Shown here: positions 38,936-46,828 of the stretch, in pieces | How positions within the stretch are numbered: position 1 is the stretch's first letter | Layout of the letters: each line of letters opens with the position of its first letter | NCBI RefSeq assembly: GCF_025490915.1 | Contig: NZ_JANQBA010000001.1 | Span: 124,001-188,000, forward strand | From: Lacticaseibacillus parakribbianus | GTDB taxonomy: Bacteria; Bacillota; Bacilli; Lactobacillales; Lactobacillaceae | Reading direction: 5' to 3' | DNA: 64,000 nt | Made by a program: the position numbers and the translations under genes | The notes under the pieces: model-generated | Told to the model about the DNA's origin: nothing | Database searches by the model: none | Seen by the model: only the letters and a program-made list of their open reading frames with translations

Positions 38936-39328
38936 ATGCTCAAACTCTACACAGATGCGGCGACCAAGGGCAATCCCGGTCCCAGTGGCATTGGCATTCT
39001 CGCCGTTGTCAACGGCCAGGCAACCCAGTACCACGCGGCCATCGGCGTGATGTCCAACCACGAGGCGGAATTTTGCGCCGCCATCACCGGGCTGACCCAG
39101 CTGATTGAAACCGGTCAAACCGGGGCGGTGACGCTGTACAGCGACGCCAAAATCGTGATCGATGCGCTAGACAAGCGCTACGCCAAGCACTACGGGGCGG
39201 CCGTAGCCCAGCTTGAGGCTCTGGTGCCGCGCTTTGACCTGCTGCTGTGGCAGTGGGTTCCAGACCGGCAAAACCACGCGCATGCCCTGGCCCAGCAAGG
39301 GCTGCGCCAAGCAGAGCGTGATTTGTAG
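38936..39328 (+). CDS. Ribonuclease HI family protein
   Basis: 130 residues, a compact RNase H fold that cleaves RNA in RNA-DNA hybrids. Catalytic positions are D7 (YTDAATKG), E45 (HEAEF) and D70 (YSDAK). The fourth metal ligand position reads His (NHAHALAQ) rather than the usual Asp, a substitution also seen in other RNase HI branches. A TATAAT hexamer lies near 38910 and AAGGAAG before the ATG. It is divergent from ebsA. Confidence 0.85.
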   Translation: MLKLYTDAATKGNPGPSGIGILAVVNGQATQYHAAIGVMSNHEAEFCAAITGLTQLIETGQTGAVTLYSDAKIVIDALDKRYAKHYGAAVAQLEALVPRFDLLLWQWVPDRQNHAHALAQQGLRQAERDL

Positions 39329-39337
39329 CTGAACCGC

Positions 39338-39362
39338 AAAAAAAGCCGCGCGGCAGCGCGGC
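39338..39362 (-). terminator. Terminator after the nitroreductase gene
   Basis: GCCGCGC and GCGCGGC pair around a 4-base loop, with T7 on the minus strand. It lies between convergent genes. Confidence 0.8.
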
Positions 39363-39369
39363 CTAAGCA

Positions 39370-39972
39370 TTACTTCAAAACCTTGAACTGATCGGCCTTG
39401 GCCATCGTGTCCTTGTCGCCGGCCGGGGCCTCGATGGAGCCGAACGGCATTTCGGCCCGCAGCTGCCAGGTGGCCGGAATGTCGAAGGCCTCTTGAACCA
39501 GCGTGTCGATCAGCGGGTTGTAGTGCTGAAGCGAGGCGCCGATGCCGTGGTTGGCCAACCCCGTCCAGACGTTCAGTTGGCTGGACCCCTGTGCTTGCTC
39601 CGCCCAGGTGGCGAAGTTGTCGGCGTAAAGGGTGAAGTCTTGCTCCAGCTGGTGAACCTTGGCGGTGTCGGTGAAGTACAAGATTGTCCCATGTCCGGCC
39701 TTGAAGCTGTTGATCTTCTTCTTGGTGTTCTCGTAGGCGGCCTCGGTCGGCACTTCCGACTTCAGGCGCTTGATCACGATGTCCCACAGCTGGTCGTGCT
39801 TGGCGCCGAACAGGAAGACGGCACGAACCGTCTGCGAGTTGAAGGCGGATGGCGTCGCCTGAATCAGGTCGGTGGCCAGAGTCACGATTTCGTCGTCGGC
39901 GAGGGTGACGTCCTTGCCCAGGGCGTAGATGGTGCGGCGTTGGTTCAGTAAGGTCAACAGGTCGTTAGTCAT
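39370..39972 (-). CDS. Nitroreductase family protein
   Basis: 200 residues. The N-terminal RRTIYALGKD motif and the ATPSAFNSQTVRAVFL segment around residues 38-55 bind FMN and are typical of the Frm2/YdgI-like group, oxidoreductases linked to quinone, nitro-compound or fatty-acid stress responses. It is a single-gene unit with its own promoter and terminator. The physiological substrate is unknown. Confidence 0.87.
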   Translation of the reverse strand: MTNDLLTLLNQRRTIYALGKDVTLADDEIVTLATDLIQATPSAFNSQTVRAVFLFGAKHDQLWDIVIKRLKSEVPTEAAYENTKKKINSFKAGHGTILYFTDTAKVHQLEQDFTLYADNFATWAEQAQGSSQLNVWTGLANHGIGASLQHYNPLIDTLVQEAFDIPATWQLRAEMPFGSIEAPAGDKDTMAKADQFKVLK

Positions 39973-40002
39973 AATGAGAGCTCCTTTTTTTCGAATGACC
40001 TT

Positions 40003-40031
40003 AGTGTATCAGCTAACAAATAGTAAGTAAA
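40003..40031 (-). promoter_or_regulatory. Promoter of the nitroreductase gene
   Basis: On the minus strand TTTACT and TACACT with a 17-base spacer, about 30 bases before the start. Confidence 0.45.
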
Positions 40032-40060
40032 GACCTTTTTCGCGAAAATGGGAGGAACTC

Positions 40061-41515
40061 ATGTCGATTATTTCAACGCTTGTCGTCGCCGTCTTGGTGC
40101 TGAACACGGCCGGCGCGATTTTCACAGTGCTACGCGAGGTGCGCGACATTTCGACCACTTGGGCCTGGCTATTGGTGCTCATCTTCTTGCCGGTGCTTGG
40201 GTTTGGCATCTACCTCTTCGCCGGTCGCGGCTTGTCCGCCCGCAAGATGCAGGCGATCCAAGCCGAGTACCGCAAAGGGATCGACGCCTTCGTCCAGCTG
40301 CAAAAGCGCGAGAACGACAAAAATCAGCTCCTGCCACCCGCCGCTTTGTCGCAGGCGTCCAAAGAGCTGACCACGCTGTTTCTCAACACGGACGGGGCGC
40401 CGTTGCTCAGCGACAACGCCGTAGGGATCTACACCGATGGGGCGGCCAAGTTCGCCGCCTTGTTCCAAGACATTGAGGCCGCCACCGACCACGTCTTTGT
40501 CGAGTACTACACCATTTACAACGACGAACTGGGCAACGCGCTGCAGCGCCTGCTGGTCCGAAAGGCACAGCAAGGCGTCAAGGTGCTGGTGCTGTACGAC
40601 GCCTGGGGCAGCCAAGGCGCCAGCGCCAAGTGGTGGCGGCCACTCACCGAGGCCGGCGGCCAGGTGGAAACCTACTTTTCCTCCCGTCACCTGTTCTTGG
40701 ACTTTCGCCTGAATTACCGGTTGCACCGCAAAATCGTGGTGGTGGATGATCGCATCGGCTACATCGGCGGGTTCAACGTCGGCGACCAGTACGTCTCACG
40801 CAAGCCGAAGTTCGGCTTTTGGCGCGACACGCACCTGCGCGTCAGCGGCAACACCGTTTTGGCGCTGAAGGTGCAGTTTTTGATGGACTGGAACGCCACG
40901 GTTGACCACGCCCGGGAGGAGCCCTACAACCTGGTGGCGCCGGCCAGCGACGCGGCCGCCCCCGGCAAGGTGGCGATGCAGATTGTCGCCAGCGGCCCGG
41001 AGAGCAAGGGGCAGCAGATCAAGTACGGTTACGTCAAGATGATTACAAGCGCCGCCAAGTCGGTGTGGATCCAGACCCCCTACCTGATTCCCGACGACAC
41101 GGTGATCGATGCCTTAATCACCGCCGCCTTGGCCGGCATCGACGTGCGAGTGATGATTCCGGACATGCCCGATCACCCCTTCATTTTCCGGGCGACGCAA
41201 TACTACGCCAACTACCTCAGCCGCTTCGGGGTCCGCATCTACCACTACCAAAAAGGCTTTCTTCACGCCAAAACCGTGGTGGTCGACGGCAAAATCGCCA
41301 GTGTCGGCAGTGCGAACTTCGACATTCGCAGCTTCAAGCTCAACTTCGAGGCCAACGCCTTCATCTACGACCGCGGCGTGGCCGGTCAGCTCACCCGCAT
41401 CTTTGAGGCCGACTTGGCCAACTCGGTTCGCCTGACCCCGGCCATGATTGCTGCGCAAGGCCACTGGCTGCGCTTCAAGCAGTATGGCTCACGGCTACTG
41501 TCGCCGATTCTTTAA
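40061..41515 (+). CDS. cls: Cardiolipin synthase
   Basis: Membrane enzyme that condenses two phosphatidylglycerols to cardiolipin. 484 residues: two N-terminal membrane spans (about 2-22 and 32-50), then two phospholipase D domains, each with an HKD motif (HRKIVVVDD near residue 224 and HAKTVVVDG near residue 404). GGGAGGA precedes the ATG. The 3' end overlaps the convergent small gene by 4 bases. The nitroreductase gene is divergent. Confidence 0.94.
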   Translation: MSIISTLVVAVLVLNTAGAIFTVLREVRDISTTWAWLLVLIFLPVLGFGIYLFAGRGLSARKMQAIQAEYRKGIDAFVQLQKRENDKNQLLPPAALSQASKELTTLFLNTDGAPLLSDNAVGIYTDGAAKFAALFQDIEAATDHVFVEYYTIYNDELGNALQRLLVRKAQQGVKVLVLYDAWGSQGASAKWWRPLTEAGGQVETYFSSRHLFLDFRLNYRLHRKIVVVDDRIGYIGGFNVGDQYVSRKPKFGFWRDTHLRVSGNTVLALKVQFLMDWNATVDHAREEPYNLVAPASDAAAPGKVAMQIVASGPESKGQQIKYGYVKMITSAAKSVWIQTPYLIPDDTVIDALITAALAGIDVRVMIPDMPDHPFIFRATQYYANYLSRFGVRIYHYQKGFLHAKTVVVDGKIASVGSANFDIRSFKLNFEANAFIYDRGVAGQLTRIFEADLANSVRLTPAMIAAQGHWLRFKQYGSRLLSPIL

Positions 41516-41838
41516 CGCTGCCAGTTGTCCAGCTGTGCGGTGTGTTGACCCAGGTAGCCAACCGCCGCCTCGATCAGCTTCTTGTGGGCCGCCTCCAGCT
41601 CGCTGCCGGCCAGGTGGTAGCGGTCAACCAAGTAGCCTTGGGCGACGTCTTCGTATATCTTGCGGCCGACCCCACCGTCCTTGAGCAAGGCGTCAAGCCC
41701 CGTCAGCGCCGGTGTGGCCGCCTGAGCGAGGGCCTGGGCCAGATCCGGTACCGCCAGCCCGTGCTTACCTGCGTAATCCACCAGCTGCTCGTTCATATCG
41801 ATGATTGCTTCTTGATCCATGTGCTTGTCTGCCTTCAT
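41512..41838 (-). CDS. Unrecognised small protein
   Basis: 108 residues, acidic and largely helical, no signal peptide or membrane span, no cysteine. I do not recognise the family. A very good AAGGAGG site precedes the ATG and a TATACT hexamer (41879-41884) lies about 40 bases upstream, so the gene is probably real. It is a single-gene unit, convergent with cls and divergent from nrdH. Confidence 0.65.
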   Translation of the reverse strand: MKADKHMDQEAIIDMNEQLVDYAGKHGLAVPDLAQALAQAATPALTGLDALLKDGGVGRKIYEDVAQGYLVDRYHLAGSELEAAHKKLIEAAVGYLGQHTAQLDNWQR

Positions 41839-41878
41839 GAACGCTTCCTCCTTTTTGTGTGGCGATTGGGCCACCTCT

Positions 41879-41884
41879 AGTATA
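41879..41884 (-). promoter_or_regulatory. -10 hexamer before the unrecognised 108-residue gene
   Basis: TATACT on the minus strand; no good -35 hexamer. Confidence 0.35.
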
Positions 41885-41930
41885 GCGGTTTGGCCGGGCG
41901 CCGCGTGTTTTTTTGCCTCCGTCGCCGTCA

Positions 41931-41946
41931 CCCCAAGATATTGGGG
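41931..41946. promoter_or_regulatory. Possible NrdR box
   Basis: CCCCAAGATATTGGGG is an inverted repeat with an A+T centre that resembles NrdR boxes (11 of 14 core bases against CACAATATATTGTG as remembered). It sits 7 bases upstream of the nrdH -35. NrdR boxes usually come in pairs; only one is seen. Confidence 0.3.
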
Positions 41947-41953
41947 CATGGGA

Positions 41954-41982
41954 TTGACAGCCGCCACCAGGCGTTGTATGCT
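41954..41982 (+). promoter_or_regulatory. Promoter of nrdH
   Basis: TTGACA and TATGCT with a 17-base spacer. Confidence 0.65.
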
Positions 41983-42016
41983 TGGGCTACTAGAAAAAGC
42001 GAAAAGAGTGACCCGC

Positions 42017-42247
42017 ATGTCCAACATTACCGTATTCACCAAGAACGGCTGCCCCCAGTGCCGCATGACCAAGAACTACCTGAAGACGCACAACATTCCG
42101 TTCACGGAACACAACATCAACGACGAGCCGGAGTACATCAGCTACCTGAAGGGCCAGGGTTTCCAGGCCGTGCCGGTGCTTGAGGCCCCAGGCATTGAAC
42201 CGATCGCAGGCTTTCGACCAGAGGCCCTGAAGCAGCTGGCCGTCTGA
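42017..42247 (+). CDS. nrdH: NrdH-type glutaredoxin-like protein
   Basis: 76 residues. The redox motif is CPQC near residue 12, and FQAVPVLEA plus GFRPEAL complete the thioredoxin-like fold of NrdH. It donates electrons to class Ib ribonucleotide reductase. nrdE, nrdF and nrdI are not adjacent, so this is an orphan copy, or it works from a distance. The ribosome site is weak (AGAGTG). Confidence 0.9.
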   Translation: MSNITVFTKNGCPQCRMTKNYLKTHNIPFTEHNINDEPEYISYLKGQGFQAVPVLEAPGIEPIAGFRPEALKQLAV

Positions 42248-42255
42248 ACCCTGGT

Positions 42256-42279
42256 GCCGCCCTTGTGGCGGCTTTTTTT
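42256..42279 (+). terminator. Terminator after nrdH
   Basis: GCCGCC and GGCGGC pair around a 5-base loop, followed by T7. Confidence 0.88.
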
Positions 42280-42291
42280 GTTTTACGGGCC

Positions 42292-42326
42292 AAAAAACGG
42301 CCGCCTTCCGAAGAAGACGGCCGTTT
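42292..42326 (-). terminator. Terminator after pepO
   Basis: On the minus strand AACGGCCG pairs with CGGCCGTT, continued by a 4-base inner stem, and T6 follows. Confidence 0.85.
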
Positions 42327-42339
42327 GCGTTGTCGTGGT

Positions 42340-44241
42340 TTACCAAATTGTGATGCGCTTGTCCGGCGCCAGGTACATGCCGTCCCCTGGCTTCACATCG
42401 AAGGCCTGGTACCAGGCCTCGAGGTTTTGCGGCTGCACGTTGGCACGGAGCTTGGCCGGGGCGTGAACGTCGACGGCCAAGAACATCTTTTGCAACTCCA
42501 GGCGAGCCTTTTGCCGCCAGATGCGGGACCAATTGATGAAGAAGGCCTGCAGATCGCAGTCCTCCAGCCCCTGCGCCGTTTCCAGTGCCGCGGCCAGGCC
42601 GCCGGCATCCGCGATGTTTTCGGACACGATCAGCTTACCGTTCGCCTTGCCGGCCTCAGTTTCCAGGCCATCGAATTCGTCGATCATCGCTTGGGTCAGG
42701 TCCTTAAAGTGGGCGTAATCGGCCGGCTGCCACCAGTCCTTGAGGTTACCGAACTCGTCGAACTGGGCCCCGTTGTTGTCGAAGCCGTGCGAGATCTCAT
42801 GCGCAATCACCGCGCCGATGCCGCCGAGGTTCTGGCTGGCAGTTTGGTCAAGTGAGTAGAACGGCGCCTGCAAAATCGCGGCCGGGAACGTGATGTCGTT
42901 GCGCGACGGATCGTAGCAGGCGTTGACCAAGTGCCCTGGCATCACCCAAATCGTGCGGTCGACCGGTTGGGTCAGCTGATCGAGGTTGTATTGGTTGCGG
43001 GTTGTCGAAAGTCCGATGGCGGTGCTGAGCAGATCGCCATCGCCGACCTTCAGCAGGTCGTAAACCGCCTGCACCTTGTCCGGGTATCCCATTTTAAGCA
43101 CCATGGTGTCGAGCTTCACCACGGCCTTGGCCTTGGTGGAGTCAGACAACCAGCTGGAGTTGGTCAAGCGGCGCTTGTAGGTTGCAATCATCTTCTCGAC
43201 CAGCGCAATCACGTCCGCCTTGGCGGTTTCGCCGAAGTAAGTCTGACCGTAGTAAATCCCGATTGGCTCGGAGAAGAAGCGGTTGGCCAGGCGGTAGGCG
43301 TGCTTAATCTGGCTCGGCTCCTCTGGGCTACCGGACAGCGCCCGGCCGAAGGTACCGCCGAGCTGCCGCAGGTCCTCGCTCAGGTAGCCGGTCAGGCTGA
43401 TCAGCTCGGTGACATAAGCCCAGTGCTTGTACTGATCAAAGGTCGCCGCGGAGAAAAGCTGCGTGAACTCCTTCAGGAAGCGCGGGTCTTGAACGATGAT
43501 GGTCTCGGGCTTTGCCGGCAGCACCTCTTCGACAAACGCAGCGAAGTCGAAGGCGCCGAACTGCGCGGCCACCGCCGAGAAGGACTGCGGGTTGTAGGCC
43601 TTTGGGTAATCCGCCCACTCCTCGGAGCTCTTGACGTGCTTGGCGATTTCGCGGTCGAAGCTCAGCGCGTCTTTCAGGTAGGTCGCCTGATCGGCCGCGC
43701 TGAGGTCGGTTTGGGCCAGCACCTGTTGGCTCATGTCCGTCCAGGTCTTCAGCAGGGCTTGGCCCTGCTCGTTGCCTTCCGCGTAGTAGGTCGTATCCGG
43801 CAAGATGGTGCTGGGGCCGGAAATCTGATACAAATTGCGGCTGGTGTCCTTCATGTCGGGCTCAACGCCGCCGGAAAACGGCAGCGGGAACAAGCTGAGC
43901 TCCAAGTCACCGGCCTTGGCGTTGAACGCGGCCAGGTCGCTGGTGGCGTTCAACACCGCGAGGCGATCCAGCGCCGGCTTGATGCCAGCGGCGTCTCGGG
44001 TCGTGAAGTCCAAGGCTTTTTGGTACAGCTTGACCGCCTGAGCAAAGTACGGATCAGGTGCCGGTTTGCTACCATCGGCCACGGCCTTGAAGTCGGCCAT
44101 CAGCTGGTCTTCAACCCCATCGGCCAGGTCGCTGAAGCCCCCGGTGCGGGACTTGTCCGGGGCGATGACCGCCGTTTTCTCCCACTCGCCGTTGACGGCT
44201 TCGTACAGATCATCTTGGTAACGCGGTGTGTCTTGTGCCAT
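42340..44241 (-). CDS. pepO: M13 family endopeptidase PepO
   Basis: Neprilysin-like zinc oligopeptidase, 633 residues, no signal peptide, so cytoplasmic and used in casein or peptide breakdown. The zinc motif is HEISH near residue 480, followed by the third ligand in ENIADAGGL around residue 535 and the C-terminal substrate-binding NVQPQNLEAWYQAF. The ATG at 44241 follows AAAGGGG; the longer frame from 44358 runs through a terminator. A TACAAT hexamer on the minus strand lies near 44288. Confidence 0.94.
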   Translation of the reverse strand: MAQDTPRYQDDLYEAVNGEWEKTAVIAPDKSRTGGFSDLADGVEDQLMADFKAVADGSKPAPDPYFAQAVKLYQKALDFTTRDAAGIKPALDRLAVLNATSDLAAFNAKAGDLELSLFPLPFSGGVEPDMKDTSRNLYQISGPSTILPDTTYYAEGNEQGQALLKTWTDMSQQVLAQTDLSAADQATYLKDALSFDREIAKHVKSSEEWADYPKAYNPQSFSAVAAQFGAFDFAAFVEEVLPAKPETIIVQDPRFLKEFTQLFSAATFDQYKHWAYVTELISLTGYLSEDLRQLGGTFGRALSGSPEEPSQIKHAYRLANRFFSEPIGIYYGQTYFGETAKADVIALVEKMIATYKRRLTNSSWLSDSTKAKAVVKLDTMVLKMGYPDKVQAVYDLLKVGDGDLLSTAIGLSTTRNQYNLDQLTQPVDRTIWVMPGHLVNACYDPSRNDITFPAAILQAPFYSLDQTASQNLGGIGAVIAHEISHGFDNNGAQFDEFGNLKDWWQPADYAHFKDLTQAMIDEFDGLETEAGKANGKLIVSENIADAGGLAAALETAQGLEDCDLQAFFINWSRIWRQKARLELQKMFLAVDVHAPAKLRANVQPQNLEAWYQAFDVKPGDGMYLAPDKRITIW

Positions 44242-44319
44242 AATGAACCCCTTTCGCTGATTCTCACCAGCATTTAATATACTCATCATTGTAGCGCAAC
44301 GCCTGGGCTTTTGCACCAC

Positions 44320-44342
44320 AAAAACGGCGGGTGACCCCGCCG
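44320..44342 (-). terminator. Terminator after the 75-residue gene
   Basis: On the minus strand CGGCGGG and CCCGCCG pair around a short loop and T5 follows; it separates the small gene from pepO. Confidence 0.8.
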
Positions 44343-44364
44343 CGGTGTGCTTATTCAACTGTGG

Positions 44365-44592
44365 TCATGCCCACGCAATCTTGGTGATTGCGTATTCCTG
44401 AACGCGCTTGGCGCCCTTTTGTGTGTCGATCAAAACGGTGCTGCGCTCGGCGTACGGCTTGACCGTGCCCGGGGTGATCGCCTGAATCACCCCGTGAAGC
44501 GTCCGCTTGTCCATCGTGTGGATTTTGACCGGCCGCTTGGTCAGTAACGCATCCTCCAGTAAGCCGAAAATCTCAGTGGTGTGTTGCCCCAT
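44365..44592 (-). CDS. Unrecognised small protein
   Basis: 75 residues, basic, no membrane span. The pattern of short beta-strands (RPVKIHTMDKRTLHGVIQAI) recalls small beta-barrel proteins of the YolD or Sm-like kind, but I cannot assign a family. Two ATG codons are possible; 44592 is spaced better from the AAGGAGG than 44598. A TATACT hexamer (44636-44641) lies 44 bases upstream. The candidate RNA at 44.7-45.1 kb ends 125 bases upstream on the same strand. Confidence 0.6.
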   Translation of the reverse strand: MGQHTTEIFGLLEDALLTKRPVKIHTMDKRTLHGVIQAITPGTVKPYAERSTVLIDTQKGAKRVQEYAITKIAWA

Positions 44593-44635
44593 GAGCATGA
44601 ACCTCCTTTTGTTTGCTGAAACCGATTACACCTCC

Positions 44636-44641
44636 AGTATA
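44636..44641 (-). promoter_or_regulatory. -10 hexamer before the 75-residue gene
   Basis: TATACT on the minus strand; TGATTT 16 bases upstream is a weak -35. Confidence 0.4.
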
Positions 44642-44716
44642 ACGAAGCCGCGGCGAAAAATCAGCCCTTCTTGTCACTGCGAGATGATTCTTAACATTTG
44701 ACGCCGCGACAGAGTC

Positions 44717-44749
44717 AAAAAAACCGCCGCAACGCGTTGGTTGCGGCGG
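44717..44749 (-). terminator. Strong terminator ending the candidate RNA
   Basis: CCGCCGCAAC and GTTGCGGCGG pair around a 7-base or shorter loop with T7 on the minus strand. Confidence 0.88.
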
Positions 44750-45124
44750 CCGCGCCGAAGCCAGCGGAGACGCAACCCCGCCGGCCTTGGCCTTTTTGCT
44801 GTGTGTGATGCCATCGTTCAGTCACCCTGCCGCGGCGTTGGTTGCGGCGCAGGCGTTTTGGTACAAGCCACCGGTCAATGCGCCGCCGCAGCTACCTCGC
44901 AAGCGAGTAGGCAGTACACTAAACAGCCGGTGGGTGGAGGTCCAACCCTGGTATTCGGGCCCGCAGGTGGGCGCCGTTACGCGAAAACACGTGTGTTGAA
45001 AGCCAGATTCGGCTTGGTATGAGCGGGGTACTGGGAATGCTTATGTCCCGGACCGTTCCCCATGGGCAGTGGGCGTGCTGTGACCAAGGCCTTTGGTCGC
45101 CCCCCTGTCCTAGAATAATCATCC
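44717..45124 (-). ncRNA. Candidate structured non-coding RNA or long leader, about 400 nt
   Basis: Between a good minus-strand promoter (45131-45159) and a strong terminator (44717-44749) there is no credible protein gene. Hairpins are visible, for example GACCAA/TTGGTC (45082-45098) and a CTAC-CTCGC/GCGAGTAG stem (44891-44909). A 15-base segment (GCGTTGGTTGCGGCG on the plus strand) occurs at 44734-44748 within the terminator and again at 44835-44849. I compared it mentally with tmRNA, SRP RNA, 6S RNA, T-boxes and common riboswitches and found none of their signatures. Confidence 0.45.
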
Positions 45125-45130
45125 AAAGCC

Positions 45131-45159
45131 AGTGTAAGCCTCGCCAGCTCAGCCGTCAA
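45131..45159 (-). promoter_or_regulatory. Promoter of the candidate RNA
   Basis: On the minus strand TTGACG and TACACT with exactly 17 bases between, 47 bases after the end of the methyltransferase gene. Confidence 0.55.
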
Positions 45160-45205
45160 TTTATAAGCACCGACCTAATCCGAGGCTATGTCTCGGCACG
45201 CCGGT

Positions 45206-46339
45206 CTAAGATCGTGCCGGTCGCTTCCCCCAGTACTGGAAGTAATCGGTTCGCAGGCTGCCGTTGTACAGCTTGCGGCGCTTTGTCGCCTTGTTGCCGT
45301 ATGCCTTTTCAAAGCCCAGGTCGGCGGTCAGGATGTACTTGCTCCAGCCGTCGAGGCGACGGTAGGCATCGCCCATCTCGCCGTACAGCCGCCGGGCGGC
45401 TTCGAGCTCGCCCATGCGCTTACCGTAAGGCGGGTTGGCGACAATCACGCCGCGGGGCTTGTCGGTCTTGAAGTCCTTGACCGCCAGCTGTTTGAACACG
45501 ACGCGGTGGCCGAGTCCGGCCTCGTGGGCGTTCAGCCGCGCAATCTCAATCATCTCCTGGTTGATGTCGTAGCCGGTGATGTCCAGCTCGCGGTCCATGT
45601 CGGCGGCCGCCAACGCGGCGGCTTTGACGCTGGCCAGCGCGTCTGGATCAAAGAAGGCGAAGTCCTCGAAGGCAAAGCGGCGGTGGAGGCCCGGGGCGAG
45701 GTTCAGCCCAATCAAGGCGGCCTCGATTGGAATGGTGCCGGAACCGGTGGTCGGATCGACGAACGGCATATCCGGGCGCCAGTTCGTCAGCATCACCAGC
45801 GCCGCCGCGAAGTTTTCCTTCAGTGGCGCCTCGCCCTTGGCCACGCGGTAGCCGCGCTTGAAGAGGGATGGGCCAGTGGTGTCGATGGTCAACGTCGCGA
45901 CGTCCTTGAGGATTGAGACCTCCAGTGGGTACAGGTTGCCGGTTTCCGGCAGGCGACCGCGGCGGTGGTAGACTTCGGCGAGCTTGTTGACAATCGCCTT
46001 TTTGGTGATGGCCTGCACGTCGGGTTCGGAGTGCAGCGTCGACCGAACGCTGCGCCCGGCCACCGGAAACTCGGCGTCAAGTGGCAGGTAGCGGTCCCAA
46101 GGCAAGGCCCGCACGCCTTCGAACAGGTCGTCGAACGTCGTGGCCTTGAACTGGCCGACGATAATCTTGATGCGGTCGGCCGTGCGAAGCCAGACGTTGG
46201 CGGTGGCGATGGCGCGGTCGTCACCCTCGAAAAAGACCTTGCCGTTATCGGTTGTGGTTGCAAAACCCAGGTCTTGCAGCTCACGGGCGGTCAGGCTCTC
46301 AAGCCCGGCCGCCATTGTTGCCATCAGTTTGTGTTGCAT
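45206..46339 (-). CDS. THUMP-domain class I SAM-dependent RNA methyltransferase (YpsC/RlmL-N type)
   Basis: 377 residues. An N-terminal THUMP RNA-binding domain (about 45-160) precedes a Rossmann methyltransferase with the catalytic motif VIVANPPYGKRMGE near residue 295 and the SAM-binding segment VDPTTGSGTIPIEAA near residue 192. It methylates a guanine N2 in 23S rRNA, probably the site modified by the N-terminal half of RlmL. It follows rnpB and gpsB in the order known from Bacillus (ypsB-rnpB-ypsC). Confidence 0.92.
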   Translation of the reverse strand: MQHKLMATMAAGLESLTARELQDLGFATTTDNGKVFFEGDDRAIATANVWLRTADRIKIIVGQFKATTFDDLFEGVRALPWDRYLPLDAEFPVAGRSVRSTLHSEPDVQAITKKAIVNKLAEVYHRRGRLPETGNLYPLEVSILKDVATLTIDTTGPSLFKRGYRVAKGEAPLKENFAAALVMLTNWRPDMPFVDPTTGSGTIPIEAALIGLNLAPGLHRRFAFEDFAFFDPDALASVKAAALAAADMDRELDITGYDINQEMIEIARLNAHEAGLGHRVVFKQLAVKDFKTDKPRGVIVANPPYGKRMGELEAARRLYGEMGDAYRRLDGWSKYILTADLGFEKAYGNKATKRRKLYNGSLRTDYFQYWGKRPARS

Positions 46340-46405
46340 AATCGGCTCCTTTTAATTTGCTGAGTTCATTGTACCAACACCCGGTCTCGGGAACCACCCC
46401 GGCGT

Positions 46406-46434
46406 AAAAAAACAGCCCGGGAAACCCGGACTGT
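46406..46434 (-). terminator. Terminator after rnpB
   Basis: On the minus strand an ACAG-CCGGG/CCCGG-CTGT stem with a short loop, then T7. Confidence 0.88.
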
Positions 46435-46436
46435 GC

Positions 46437-46817
46437 CTGCTTGCAGACCCCTATAAGCCATGTTTTGTTCCAGCACCTTGTCAGGCCAAGGCGCCTTCAG
46501 TAATCATCTATCTCAGCTTTCGCTGGAAGGCCGTCGGTTCAATTCCCATGGCCTACCGCCCCTACCAAAGTTTGGGTTACTCGCTCGCGGGGTTTACCCG
46601 TTCCAGTCCGTCTGTTTCCAGGCGGCATCGTCTCTGTGGCACTTTCAGGTGCAGGTGCATGGCCGAAGCTTTAGCACTGAACACCGCCGTTACCGGTTTG
46701 ACCCGGTACCCAGGCTTATTGGGCCTGGCACGAACACTACAAGCATCGCAGCTTGTGCGGGCATGGACTTTCCTCACCGGGCATACACCCGGCGCGATTA
46801 CTCGTGATCTGCAAAGG
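46437..46817 (-). ncRNA. rnpB: RNase P RNA (Firmicutes type B)
   Basis: Catalytic RNA that trims tRNA 5' leaders. On the minus strand the conserved GAGGAAAGTCCATGC stands near the 5' end, and the late universally conserved elements follow. The ends pair as P1: TTGCAGA at 46808-46814 with TCTGCAA near 46441. The position between gpsB and the YpsC-type methyltransferase is the standard one. Ends are estimated to within a few bases. Confidence 0.93.
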
Positions 46818-46828
46818 GTTGACGTGAA

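Noticed and set aside
42931-44277. 448-codon plus-strand open frame inside pepO
   Set aside because: Antisense to pepO, whose zinc motif and ends are clear.
44717-45124. tmRNA, SRP RNA or 6S RNA
   Set aside because: No tag frame ending in the usual ALAA codons, no SRP tetraloop region, no tRNA-like ends, and no recognisable 6S layout; kept as an unknown RNA.
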